Source: Bacillus sp. EB01 (GTDB lineage Bacteria > Bacillota > Bacilli > Bacillales > Cytobacillaceae). Taken from it: a DNA stretch of 64,000 nt. Position numbers and translations under genes: made by a program. The stretch lies in assembly GCF_000613125.1 (NCBI RefSeq), contig NZ_HG964497.1, forward strand, positions 2,713,189-2,777,188, in the 5' to 3' direction. Shown here one piece after another: positions 7,978 to 16,084 of this stretch. The notes under the pieces are model-generated. The model was not told where the DNA came from. It saw nothing but the letters and a program-made list of their open reading frames with translations, and did not search any database. Each line of letters begins with the position of its first letter. Position 1 is the stretch's first letter.

Positions 7978-8132
7978 TTTATGAATGACATTTGCTTCTG
8001 TTGGGACACCGAGTTGTCATTCATCGCCTTTATGAATGACATTTCGCTTCTGTTCGGACACCGAGTTGTTATTCACGGCCTTTATGAATGACACTTGGCT
8101 TCTGTTCGGACACCCAGTTGTCATTCATGGCC
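7978..8132. repeat. Tandem array, 3 units of 51-52 bp (family 1)
   Basis: Three units of 51, 52 and 52 bases start at 7978, 8029 and 8081. Each begins TTTATGAATGACA and ends GTTGTCATTCAT plus a few bases, so the ends are inverted copies of each other (ATGAATGACA / TGTCATTCAT). The middle (GCTTCTGTTCGGACACC) is conserved within this block. The array lies between the convergent yozQ-like and YteA-like genes. The same family recurs at 43131-43440. Confidence 0.85.
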
Positions 8133-8167
8133 TTTGATACAGGACAATAACTAAAAAAGGAACAGGC

Positions 8168-8971
8168 TTAGCGCCCGTCCCCGTCCCCATGCCGGTCTTG
8201 CAGGCCGTCAGCAGGATCATCATCAACGTATGGATCATGCTCATAAGCCGGCAAGTCTCCAAATGCTGTCATCGTCCCTGCCTCATCAAGCTCCTGCTCA
8301 TATTTCCGATGCTGTCCATTGGGAAAGACAGTGATATTCTTTCCATACATGTCGACACCTACAAAGTTTTCATAGTCCTCGACATATCCAACTGGATCTT
8401 CAGACTCGATGTAATCATCATTATAGTGGTCTTTTTCATCAGTAAAGGCAAAATCGGATGGTGTTTCCGATGTTCCATATGAAGCGACTTCCTGCCAGGC
8501 ATCCTCTGCATCATAGGAAACGCTTTCGTCCTCTTCATCCTTGTCAAATTTTCCGAACGGCGGCATTAGAACGCCCTCTTCAACAGGTCGGGTGTGAGAA
8601 GTTACCTGATCCGGGCTGTGCTCCTTGCAGTAGGTTGTATCCGGAAGTGCTTCAAGTCGCTCATATGGAATCTCCATACCGCAAACCTGACACTTTCCAT
8701 AGGTCCCATTATTCATTGCTTCGAGCGCCCTGTTTATATTGTCAATTTGTTGATTGTAATGTTCGTTTAGGGCAATGTCCTTTTCCCGTTCATATAATTC
8801 GGTCGCGTCATCGGCCGGATGGTTATCATAGCTGGAGAGCTCCCCCAGTGATTCATGGTCGTGCCCACGCCGCAGTCCAAATTCATCGTTTTGTGAAAAA
8901 TGCCCATCCAGGTCCGCCTTTTCCTTAATCAAGCGAGACCGCAGTTCTTCCATTTGGCTTGAAGATAACAT
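8168..8971 (-). CDS. yteA: TraR/DksA-type zinc-finger protein, YteA family
   Basis: A 267-residue protein with a helical N-terminus (about 1-90) and a DksA/TraR C4-type finger at about 93-118 (YGKCQVCGMEIP, then TTYCKEH). It matches the YteA family of Bacillus, known from sporulation gene lists; DksA relatives act at the RNA polymerase secondary channel. The C-terminal 140 residues are acidic and low in complexity. The ATG at 8971 has GGAAAGGGG upstream. No operon partner. Confidence 0.8.
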   Translation of the reverse strand: MLSSSQMEELRSRLIKEKADLDGHFSQNDEFGLRRGHDHESLGELSSYDNHPADDATELYEREKDIALNEHYNQQIDNINRALEAMNNGTYGKCQVCGMEIPYERLEALPDTTYCKEHSPDQVTSHTRPVEEGVLMPPFGKFDKDEEDESVSYDAEDAWQEVASYGTSETPSDFAFTDEKDHYNDDYIESEDPVGYVEDYENFVGVDMYGKNITVFPNGQHRKYEQELDEAGTMTAFGDLPAYEHDPYVDDDPADGLQDRHGDGDGR

Positions 8972-9120
8972 ATGCTGGCCCCTTTCCTAATAATCCGCAC
9001 ACATTATGCGCGGTTGCAATCTTCCTTTAGTTTCAAATAAACAGCCTGTTATTATGCAGAAATTTGTTCGGATAAGGCTGAGCCGAAGTTGCAAGCTAAA
9101 GGTATAAGGAGGGAAAAACA

Positions 9121-9288
9121 ATGCCGAATCGTGATAAAGGGAAATTCCAGCATATCCAGGAAAAACACCAAGGAGAATACATTGGCTCTGACCGTAACCA
9201 GCCGGCGGGTAAGAAAAACGGAGCTTATGACTATAATGGCCAGGGCAATACCGATAAATCGCCGGGTGCTACAGGAAGAACGGTATAA
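9121..9288 (+). CDS. Small basic Gly/Asn-rich protein, unknown
   Basis: A 55-residue hydrophilic protein beginning MPNRDKGKFQHIQEKHQG and ending GATGRTV, rich in Gly, Asn, Lys and Gln. Start ATG 9121 has AAGGAGGG at ideal spacing, and the frame stops just before a hairpin. The composition resembles minor small acid-soluble spore proteins, but I cannot match a family. Too short for routine gene calling, so it may be missing from other annotations. Confidence 0.6.
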   Translation: MPNRDKGKFQHIQEKHQGEYIGSDRNQPAGKKNGAYDYNGQGNTDKSPGATGRTV

Positions 9289-9295
9289 AAAAGGT

Positions 9296-9331
9296 CGACC
9301 CTTACCCTCAAGGGTAAGGGTCTGACCCCTA
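9296..9331. repeat. Dispersed hairpin (GGGTCTGACCC type), copy 1
   Basis: GACCCTTACCCT pairs with AGGGTAAGGGTC around a short loop, followed by TGACCCCT. A close copy stands at 55594-55636. Both copies sit between convergent 3' ends and could act as bidirectional terminators. Confidence 0.7.
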
Positions 9332-9337
9332 TAAGCG

Positions 9338-9967
9338 CTACCATGCGAGTACGGCTTTGATGCCTTGCCAGCCGAAGTAGATGCCAAAGCCAATTAGGGA
9401 GAGTCCAGATAGTATGGAGATTCCGGTAAGAAAGGCTGATGTTAAGAAGCGTTTTGCTGCGCTTGCAAGTGTTGCCATAGAAATGTCCCATATCAACAGT
9501 CCGGTGAATATGGCGAGGCTGTAGAGTACCAATTGCCCCTGACCGTAGGAAGCAGCGGTTTTGGCCAGAACAGATCCATAAATCCCCAGCCAAAATAATA
9601 TCGTTAAAGGGTTGGATAAGCTCATGAAAAAACCGGACATGAACGATCTAATAAGCGGTTCGTTTTTTTGGCCCCGGTCAATGGTGAGCCCTTTTACTCC
9701 AATTAGACTTTCAACACCACTGTAGATAAGAACGAAGGCACCAAAAAGCCACAGGAAGGTTTGAACCAATGGAGCATCAATGAATTTAACAACACCTACA
9801 TAGACAATGAGCATATATATTCCATCTGCCACAGCAGCACCAACACCGGTTAGCCAGGAATGCCAGAAGCCGTAGCGGATCCCGCGGTCCAGCTGAGCTG
9901 CATTAATTGGCCCGATTGGCGCGGCAAGTGATAAACCTAACAGTATGTAACTTAAATAAATACTCAT
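9338..9967 (-). CDS. LysE/RhtB-family amino acid exporter
   Basis: A 209-residue membrane protein with about six hydrophobic segments. The N-terminus LSLAAPIGPINAAQ is the LysE-family signature (GxxxGPxN/A type), and SFMSGFFMSLSNPLTILFW near residue 113 is the second conserved block. The family exports amino acids or related metabolites; the substrate cannot be read from sequence. GGGGGG stands 10 bases before the ATG at 9967. Confidence 0.85.
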   Translation of the reverse strand: MSIYLSYILLGLSLAAPIGPINAAQLDRGIRYGFWHSWLTGVGAAVADGIYMLIVYVGVVKFIDAPLVQTFLWLFGAFVLIYSGVESLIGVKGLTIDRGQKNEPLIRSFMSGFFMSLSNPLTILFWLGIYGSVLAKTAASYGQGQLVLYSLAIFTGLLIWDISMATLASAAKRFLTSAFLTGISILSGLSLIGFGIYFGWQGIKAVLAW

Positions 9968-10062
9968 GCAATGAAGTCCCCCCCAAAAAAGCCTGTCTAC
10001 AAATTGTATTCAGGCAAGGGGGCCTGTACGACTATAAAATGAAAAACCTCTATCCCTATGCA

Positions 10063-10476
10063 CTATTTAAAGACGAACAATTTTTGCCCAAAGTAATTGC
10101 TGATTGTATATATGGCACTTCCGATAAGGACCGCCGCATCGTTGTGGAGGCCCGCTGGAAGAAAGCCTGCAATACCAAGCGCTACAACCTTGCCGCTTAT
10201 CCAGTAGGAGAAAATATAACAAACTAAGATAACGAGTACGAATCTTGGAGCACCCCTGGTGAAACGAACCTTGCTACGGAAAGTGAAGGTTCGATTAAGG
10301 TAGAAGCTTAGTACAGCCCCAGCTGTGTTGCCAATGAAGGTAGAAATCCAGTAGGAAGCATTGAATAGATTTAATAATGAAAGCATGATAAATAGGCCGG
10401 CAATCGTATTGGCGACACCGACCATTGCAAAGCGAATGAATAAATTAGTTGGTTTCAGGTATTTTACTTCGATCAA
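10063..10476 (-). CDS. GtrA-family membrane protein
   Basis: A 137-residue protein with four hydrophobic segments of the GtrA family (pattern RFAMVGVANTIAGL near residue 15 and SFYLNRTFTF near 58). GtrA proteins are thought to flip or assist undecaprenyl-phosphate-linked sugars for decoration of envelope polymers. Its start overlaps the upstream glycosyltransferase by 32 bases, so the two are translated together, and the YkoS-like gene comes first in the same operon. Confidence 0.85.
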   Translation of the reverse strand: MIEVKYLKPTNLFIRFAMVGVANTIAGLFIMLSLLNLFNASYWISTFIGNTAGAVLSFYLNRTFTFRSKVRFTRGAPRFVLVILVCYIFSYWISGKVVALGIAGFLPAGLHNDAAVLIGSAIYTISNYFGQKLFVFK

Positions 10477-11476
10477 GTTTCATTCGCTCCAGTTCAGATT
10501 CTTGCTTGCTATTGCGCAGGAATGGGAGATTGTACATATCAACGTCGACGATGAATTTTGGCCTTTGTTTTGTTTCCTTATAAATTTTACCGATATATTC
10601 TCCGATGAGGCCAATTGCCACTAGCTGAAGGCCCCCGATTAGCCATATCGACACAATGAGTGAAGTCCAGCCTGTCTCTGTTTCCCCGAAAAACTTCAGG
10701 AAAAGGAAATATAGCCCAAACAAAATGCTTATTAGGGAAGACGTAAGGCCCAGGGTAAGTACGAAACGGATTGGTGTAACAGAAAACGATGTTATGCCAT
10801 CGAAGGCAAAACCCAGCATTTTCTTCAGCGGATATTTCGATTCACCAGCCTGGCGCTCCTGCCTGTCATAATACACTTCTGCAGTATTGAAACCGAGCAG
10901 AGGAACTACCCCTCTTAGGAACATATTAACCTCCCTGAAACGTTCAAGCTCCGCGACTGCCCTTTTACCAAGAAGGCGGAAGTCTGCATGATTGTAGACA
11001 AGCTTTACCCCAAGCCTGGCCATCACCTTATAAAAACTCTGCGCAGTAAATCGCTTAAACCACGTATCCGTGTCCCTCTTTCTTCTTACCCCGTACACCA
11101 CCTCATTGCCTTCATGGTATTTCTTGACGAACTGGGGTATAACCTCGATGTCGTCCTGCAAGTCAGCGTCAATAGACAGGATACAGTCGGATGCGTCTTT
11201 GGCCGCATAGATTCCGGCGAGTAGTGCATTTTGGTGTCCAGCGTTCCGGGCAAGCTTCACACCTTTTACAAGGTCATTTGCAAAGCCTGTCTTGTAAATA
11301 ATCTCCCACGTTCTATCCCGGCTTCCGTCATCAACGAAAAGAAGTCGGCTTCGGGGCGAAACTAGCCTGTCTTTAATCATTTGGCTAAGCAAATCACTCA
11401 AGCGTGTCATAGTCAACGGCAATACTTCTTCCTCGTTATAGCATGGAACAACAATGGTTAAGACTGGTTCAGTCAT
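10445..11476 (-). CDS. ykoT: Family 2 glycosyltransferase, GtrB/CsbB/YkoT type
   Basis: A 343-residue enzyme with an N-terminal GT-A domain (VVPCYNEEEVLPL at about 10-22, LSIDADLQDD near 100) and two C-terminal membrane helices at about 235-300. This is the layout of polyprenyl-phosphate sugar transferases such as GtrB, CsbB and YkoT. It most likely loads a sugar onto undecaprenyl phosphate at the inner face of the membrane, for GtrA to translocate and the YkoS-like protein to transfer. Start ATG 11476 sits behind GGAGGTACC on the same strand. Confidence 0.85.
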   Translation of the reverse strand: MTEPVLTIVVPCYNEEEVLPLTMTRLSDLLSQMIKDRLVSPRSRLLFVDDGSRDRTWEIIYKTGFANDLVKGVKLARNAGHQNALLAGIYAAKDASDCILSIDADLQDDIEVIPQFVKKYHEGNEVVYGVRRKRDTDTWFKRFTAQSFYKVMARLGVKLVYNHADFRLLGKRAVAELERFREVNMFLRGVVPLLGFNTAEVYYDRQERQAGESKYPLKKMLGFAFDGITSFSVTPIRFVLTLGLTSSLISILFGLYFLFLKFFGETETGWTSLIVSIWLIGGLQLVAIGLIGEYIGKIYKETKQRPKFIVDVDMYNLPFLRNSKQESELERMKLDRSKIPETN

Positions 11477-11597
11477 AATAGGTACCTCCAGTGTGACAAC
11501 GTTCTGATCACTTTTATTTAATGGATCTTTTCAAAGTAAAAAGCCCCTGCCTTATTCGTGAAGCTCGGTATGCGAAAATTATCAGGACAAAGCACAA

Positions 11598-13310
11598 TTA
11601 AACAGCCTTGTATAGATAGATCCGCCATGCCGACTCATCTGAATCGAATACTTTTTCAAGCAACAGGCCGTTTTCATCCGCATTCAATATGGGCACGCTA
11701 GAAAAAATGTAGCTCCCACCCATTCGCTTAAATTGGCCAATATTAAGCTCCAGGTTTTTCAGGAATGCGTTAGAGTCTTTTTTGAACATATACCTTTTCC
11801 CGAGCTCGGCTGTGAACAGATAACAGCGTCCGCCCCATTCATCGAAATAGGTACGAATTTTTTTATTCTTGGCCAGTTCCTTTTCAATGATTTTGCGAAA
11901 TTCGTATTTATAAGAAAGCGGGTAAAAATTGTTGTACGTATCAAGCGTGTAAAAACCGTTGTATTGGGCGATTGCCGGGTGAAGGCCAATACTTGCCACT
12001 CGATAAGACTCCTTCGGCTCCCCGATATGCTCAGCAATTTCCCCAAACTGCTCTTTTGCATAAAACTCACCAACGGTTGGCTTATTTCGGTAAATAATTT
12101 CATCATTAAAACCTAGTAAGAGTACGAGCTGGCCAGCTGCAAGGACAATACCCGCCCTTTTCCATGCAATCCCTGTATCAGCAAGAATCCTAAGAGCAAG
12201 CGCAAATCCGATATAAATAATCATTGGCCTAATAAAATGAAAACGCGCAAAGTTAAACGTGTCCAGGAAGTGAAAGCGTTCTGTAAGAGGCAGCCAGCCC
12301 CTGTAAAACCAGAATGCATACCAAACTGATAACAGCACGTTCACCCCAAGCAGCACGAGGAACTGCCACTCCTCTCTCCAGACTTTTTTTGAAAAAACAA
12401 ACCATAGCGCGATGAAAGTCGCAGCCATAATAAAAAGTCCATGTACGGTCATGACATGTGTGTGTCCAAGGAAAAAATTTTTAACCGATAACCTGATTGC
12501 CTGCCAAAAGGAGAGCCTCGCATGAAAGTATTCATCACGGCTGTTTGGCTCATCATCAAACAAAAAGGAATAGACCAGCCGGTATTCGACTAAGAGGAAT
12601 GCGGCTGTCATCATGGCAATCGCCATTAAATATCGCAAATTCAGCTTTCTTTGTTTCAGTGAATCAATTAACCAGAATCCCCCCATAGATGCAAGAAAGA
12701 AAAAGAAACCAAGTACAAAACTTGAATAAAGCGGCAACAACAATAGTACAATCCAGCTGCTTATTCTCCTATCACCTGACCGGATGTTCAGCAAGGCCCA
12801 AAACGATAGAGGCATTCCGAGAGTGCTCAACATTCCCGAAGGCCAAAATGGAGTCAAAGCGAATGCTAGTGCTGTAATAACGACAATCCAGTGGCGACGG
12901 GATTCTGTAATAAAGTGGCCTTTCAAAAGGAGGTACATCCCTATAAAAGCAAGAATTCTTGTTAACGCCTGGCTAATTGAATAGGCAGCCATAGTGGGCA
13001 AGATTGCATGCAACCAGACAATTCCGCTAAGCTCGGGGCCAAATGCATTTCTTGATAGATTGCCATTGATTATTTGCGGAATAATTGCTTCAACTGAACC
13101 AAAGGTCTGTCCACTTTCCGCCAGAACCTTGTACCAGGCCAAATTGGAATCGAGATTGTCATGAACCCGAATATGAGCCCCTTCCCCAAGGAAGAAAAGC
13201 GGCATTAAATAAGCTGCCAGAACGGCCATGGCTGCTGCGATTTGTTTTCGCTCGGATGACTGCAGCAGGGTTGTTAGCCCGGTTTGTTTTCGTTCAGTTT
13301 GTGTATCCAT
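11598..13310 (-). CDS. ykoS: Large membrane protein, YkoS-like (DUF6044), probable surface glycosyltransferase
   Basis: A 570-residue protein with about ten hydrophobic segments and a soluble C-terminal domain from about residue 415. It resembles B. subtilis YkoS, which neighbours the YkoT glycosyltransferase, and has the loop arrangement of GT-C type membrane transferases (early outside loop VHDNLDSNLAWY with acidic residues near 53). In a YkoS / GT2 / GtrA set it would be the enzyme that moves the lipid-linked sugar onto its acceptor outside (inference). ATG 13310 follows GGAGGTGG; the longer frame starting at 13334 places that site inside the gene. Acceptor unknown; teichoic acid decoration is one option. 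Confidence 0.7.
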   Translation of the reverse strand: MDTQTERKQTGLTTLLQSSERKQIAAAMAVLAAYLMPLFFLGEGAHIRVHDNLDSNLAWYKVLAESGQTFGSVEAIIPQIINGNLSRNAFGPELSGIVWLHAILPTMAAYSISQALTRILAFIGMYLLLKGHFITESRRHWIVVITALAFALTPFWPSGMLSTLGMPLSFWALLNIRSGDRRISSWIVLLLLPLYSSFVLGFFFFLASMGGFWLIDSLKQRKLNLRYLMAIAMMTAAFLLVEYRLVYSFLFDDEPNSRDEYFHARLSFWQAIRLSVKNFFLGHTHVMTVHGLFIMAATFIALWFVFSKKVWREEWQFLVLLGVNVLLSVWYAFWFYRGWLPLTERFHFLDTFNFARFHFIRPMIIYIGFALALRILADTGIAWKRAGIVLAAGQLVLLLGFNDEIIYRNKPTVGEFYAKEQFGEIAEHIGEPKESYRVASIGLHPAIAQYNGFYTLDTYNNFYPLSYKYEFRKIIEKELAKNKKIRTYFDEWGGRCYLFTAELGKRYMFKKDSNAFLKNLELNIGQFKRMGGSYIFSSVPILNADENGLLLEKVFDSDESAWRIYLYKAV

Positions 13311-13613
13311 AAGCCGGCCACCTCCAATTTGCATTCGACCGGTTATAGTATTCGCCTAAATTAAGGATTTTATTCCTTTTTTGATTAACTGAAAGGTTAT
13401 TGATTTTATAGAAAGAAAGATTGTTATAGTAAAAATCCAACAAATTAGGCTATCCCAATAAAGTCAATGGAAAAAGTCGCCTAAAGCAATCTTTATCCTG
13501 TTTATTTTTGAATTTTTTGTGACAATTTAGTTGATAATTCTAATTTTTTCCTTTACCTTTAAAGTACAATGTTATACCGATATCATTTCCAACATGAGGA
13601 TAGGGGAATTAGA
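13311..13613. other. Divergent promoter region, nothing recognised
   Basis: About 300 A/T-rich bases between the divergent ykoS-like and transglutaminase-like genes. I looked for riboswitch folds and clear sigma-A pairs and found none I trust. Confidence 0.4.
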
Positions 13614-14255
13614 ATGAAGAAATTCTTTCTTATCGTTTTCTTTTTTGGTGCAATTGTTGCCTCCCAGCCAAATCTGCCTTTCGCGGTGGCGAAAGGCATT
13701 TTGAACGAGGCCGGCACACTAAGAAATAAAGATCATGGACTTGCCACCGTGCTATCCTATCATGTTACAAAAACGATTGCCGGAAACCCATTTCTTTTAC
13801 CGAGTTCAGTTGTTCAAAGTGATAATCCGCAAGTTATCCAGCTTGCTAAGGAGATTATTAAGGAGAAGAAAACAGATCATGAGAAGTCGGCAGCAATATA
13901 CGTTTGGGTAACCGAAAATCTTGAATACGACGCTGAAACATATTTCGCAACCTTAAGGGGACAAAGCTTCACATTTAAGTCTGCAATGGAAGCCCTGGAA
14001 TCGAGGAAGGCAATGTTCATGGGATTTTCACACCTGTCCGCTGCATTGCACCGGGCAGCTGGTATTGAAGCCAGGGTGGTTTACGGTAAAGACCACGCCT
14101 GGAATGAAATTAAGCTCGAAGGCATGTGGGTGCCTCAGGATACAACACGCGGTGCCGGTTATATTGATTTACAGACGGAAACCTTTGTCCATATTCCGAA
14201 CATGGAATATGTATCAAAGTCCGACATTAAAAAAGAAGGAGATTATCTTTGGTAG
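13614..14255 (+). CDS. Exported transglutaminase-fold protein lacking the catalytic cysteine
   Basis: A 213-residue protein with an N-terminal signal sequence (MKKFFLIVFFFGAIVAS) and a transglutaminase-like core. The second block KDHAWNEIKLEGMWVPQDTT (near 160-180) keeps the His and Asp. In the first block, where the family has Cys in an RKGVC-type stretch, this protein reads SRKAMFMGFSHL (near 128-139), with Phe in place of the catalytic Cys. It should therefore be a non-enzymatic member, perhaps a binding or structural protein. Start chosen at ATG 13614 behind GGGGAAT; the frame from 13569 only adds an unlikely leader. Followed by its own terminator. Confidence 0.75.
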   Translation: MKKFFLIVFFFGAIVASQPNLPFAVAKGILNEAGTLRNKDHGLATVLSYHVTKTIAGNPFLLPSSVVQSDNPQVIQLAKEIIKEKKTDHEKSAAIYVWVTENLEYDAETYFATLRGQSFTFKSAMEALESRKAMFMGFSHLSAALHRAAGIEARVVYGKDHAWNEIKLEGMWVPQDTTRGAGYIDLQTETFVHIPNMEYVSKSDIKKEGDYLW

Positions 14256-14271
14256 AAATTAAAGTGTTAAC

Positions 14272-14299
14272 ACACCTCCTTTTTTGGAGGTGTTTTTTG
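14272..14299 (+). terminator. Rho-independent terminator
   Basis: ACACCTCC (14272-14279) pairs with GGAGGTGT (14286-14293), then T6. Confidence 0.85.
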
Positions 14300-14411
14300 T
14301 GGACGGAATATTGATAAATTCAAACCAGGCACTTATGGGATTTTCTTACCTTGACCATACTGATAGTCTAAAAAGGAATTAGAGTAAATTGTTACTATGG
14401 GGGAGGACTCT

Positions 14412-15398
14412 ATGCCCAATCGGTGGTATATTCAATTTTTGCGGTTACCTGTTCTCGTTAGGATAACTTTGCTGACACTATTAGTTTTCATGTCTTTCGG
14501 AATTGCAATTACTGTCCTTGAACCGGATACGTTTCCAACCATCTATGATGGCATCTGGTGGGCTATCATTACCGCCACAACTGTCGGCTATGGAGATTAT
14601 GTTCCACATTCCCTTGCCGGTAGAATAGCTGCAACCATCCTGATTTTATTCGGGGCTGGACTTGTCTCCTTCTATTTGGTTTCGCTTGCCACTGCTGCCG
14701 TTACGCGGCAAAATGCCTATTCTGAAGGGAAGCTTCCATATAAGGGTACAAGTCATGTGGCAATTATCGGCTGGAATGAACGGTCTCGTGAGGTCATCAC
14801 CAAGCTATCCGGCTCGGGAAGCGGACTTGAGATTGTCCTGATAGACGAAACCCTTACGGAAAACCCGCTTCCAGGAAAACCTGTCCACTTCATTCAAGGA
14901 AAACCCCATGTAGATAGTACGATACTAAAAGGCAATATCCCCAAAGCGGAAATGGTGCTGATAACGGCAGACCATAGCCCTGAGGAGCTTCAGGCAGATA
15001 TGAATTCGATTTTGACGCTGTTGACGATTAAAGGGCTCTGCCCCGAGGTGCCCTGCATTGTGGAAATCCTGACACCTGAGCAGGTGATCAACGCAAAGCG
15101 TGCAGGCGCTGATCAGATTTTGCAATCAAATAAGCTAGCGAGCATTTTCATGTTAAGCAGCCTTCATTCACGGGGGGCAGGCCTGCTGTTAAAAATGATG
15201 GGAGAGTTGCAGGAGAGCCGTCTTGCTTCCTGTGCAGCTGAGGAAAAATTGGTTGGAAAAAGCTTTGCAGAAGCAAAAGAGGCATGGGCAAAGAAAGAAA
15301 TGCTTTTACTGGGAATAAAAAAAGGGGAGGATTTGTATATCAATCCGCCCCTCTCATATACAATTGAATCCACCGATCAATTTATTGCGATAAGGTGA
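14412..15398 (+). CDS. yugO: Potassium channel with cytosolic RCK domain, YugO
   Basis: A 328-residue ion channel: two membrane helices (about 15-35 and 75-100) around the pore loop with the selectivity filter TTVGYGDY at about 61-68, then a Rossmann RCK (TrkA-N-like) domain from about 113 (HVAIIGWNERSRE). B. subtilis YugO is the channel behind biofilm electrical signalling (known). Neighbours yugN and pgi confirm synteny. GGGGGAGG lies before ATG 14412 and would be inside the gene if ATG 14397 were used. The TGA stop lies inside a mobile hairpin element at 15390-15520, so the last residues may have been altered by that insertion. Confidence 0.88.
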   Translation: MPNRWYIQFLRLPVLVRITLLTLLVFMSFGIAITVLEPDTFPTIYDGIWWAIITATTVGYGDYVPHSLAGRIAATILILFGAGLVSFYLVSLATAAVTRQNAYSEGKLPYKGTSHVAIIGWNERSREVITKLSGSGSGLEIVLIDETLTENPLPGKPVHFIQGKPHVDSTILKGNIPKAEMVLITADHSPEELQADMNSILTLLTIKGLCPEVPCIVEILTPEQVINAKRAGADQILQSNKLASIFMLSSLHSRGAGLLLKMMGELQESRLASCAAEEKLVGKSFAEAKEAWAKKEMLLLGIKKGEDLYINPPLSYTIESTDQFIAIR

Positions 15399-15520
15399 AT
15401 CTTCCATCAGTGGCTTTTACACTGATGGTTAGATGGGCCAATCACGACCTTCGCGGCCGATTGGTTCCACTTTATTCTACCTTAAACCTTAAACTATCCG
15501 AGGCGGGTCTTACCGCCCGG
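15390..15520 (-). mobile_element. IS200/IS605-like hairpin element, diverged copy 1
   Basis: 131 bases flanked on its left-end side by TTTAT (plus-strand 15521-15525) and ending with a TTTAT-like CTTAT. It has the CTTCCATCAGTG / CACTGATG right-end hairpin and a GGGCGGTAAGACCCGCC left-end hairpin of the family, with an extra central stem (CCAATC / GATTGG). No transposase gene. The yugO stop codon lies within it. Confidence 0.6.
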
Positions 15521-15532
15521 ATAAAATAATAA

Positions 15533-15934
15533 TTACAGAAGCACACTTTCTAGCTTGGAAACGAGATTCGACGCAAGATTAACATACTCCGAATCAATTG
15601 GAGCATCTTTTTCCTCCGGTGACTGGAACTGGTTGACCGATCCTGAGAAAGTCCCAATATTCCCCTCATCATCGACACCGTCTTCGTACTGGTGGGCCAG
15701 CAAAAACGGAGTCCCAATTCTTACTCGCGGGTTTCCACCGTCAATCTGGCCATCGACAGCTTGGAATGGCACCCTGAAAAAATGATAGGTTCCTTCATCA
15801 TCGATTTTATAATCAAAATAACCATGATCATAATCCCAATTGCCGCCGATGCTATAGCCAAGTGGTCTTAATGCATCTTCAAGTTCCCTGAGTGAAAAAT
15901 CCTTTCCTTCAACACTGCTTTTAATCGGTATCAT
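15533..15934 (-). CDS. yugN: YugN-like family protein
   Basis: A 133-residue soluble protein of the YugN-like family, function unknown. Conserved parts include LRPLGYSIGGNWDYDHGYFDY at about 23-43 and the PFLLAHQYEDG stretch near 78. It lies between yugO and pgi as in B. subtilis, which supports the call. Start ATG 15934. Its 3' end is close to the element behind yugO, and the two genes are convergent. Confidence 0.8.
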   Translation of the reverse strand: MIPIKSSVEGKDFSLRELEDALRPLGYSIGGNWDYDHGYFDYKIDDEGTYHFFRVPFQAVDGQIDGGNPRVRIGTPFLLAHQYEDGVDDEGNIGTFSGSVNQFQSPEEKDAPIDSEYVNLASNLVSKLESVLL

Positions 15935-15967
15935 TGCCGCACCTCTTCCTTAGCATGTTAGGGTGGA

Positions 15968-15996
15968 AAAGCGCTGCTTAATCTAGCACCGCGTTT
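15968..15996 (-). terminator. Weak terminator behind pgi
   Basis: GCGCTGCT (15971-15978) pairs with AGCACCGC (15986-15993) with one mismatch, and a T stretch follows on the minus strand. Confidence 0.4.
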
Positions 15997-16084
15997 TTCT
16001 TTCATGAACTCCTCTGCCACACATCCGGATTCCTGCCGATTTCTTCAATCCCAGCCCTGCGTCTCTGTACTTGTTGGTTCAGGC

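Noticed and set aside
8458-8928. 156-residue ORF opposite the YteA-like gene
   Set aside because: Antisense shadow; the minus-strand zinc-finger protein is clearly the real gene.
13430-13500. Possible riboswitch before the transglutaminase-like gene
   Set aside because: The region around 13440-13500 has a faint hairpin-like look, but I could match it to no known riboswitch core.
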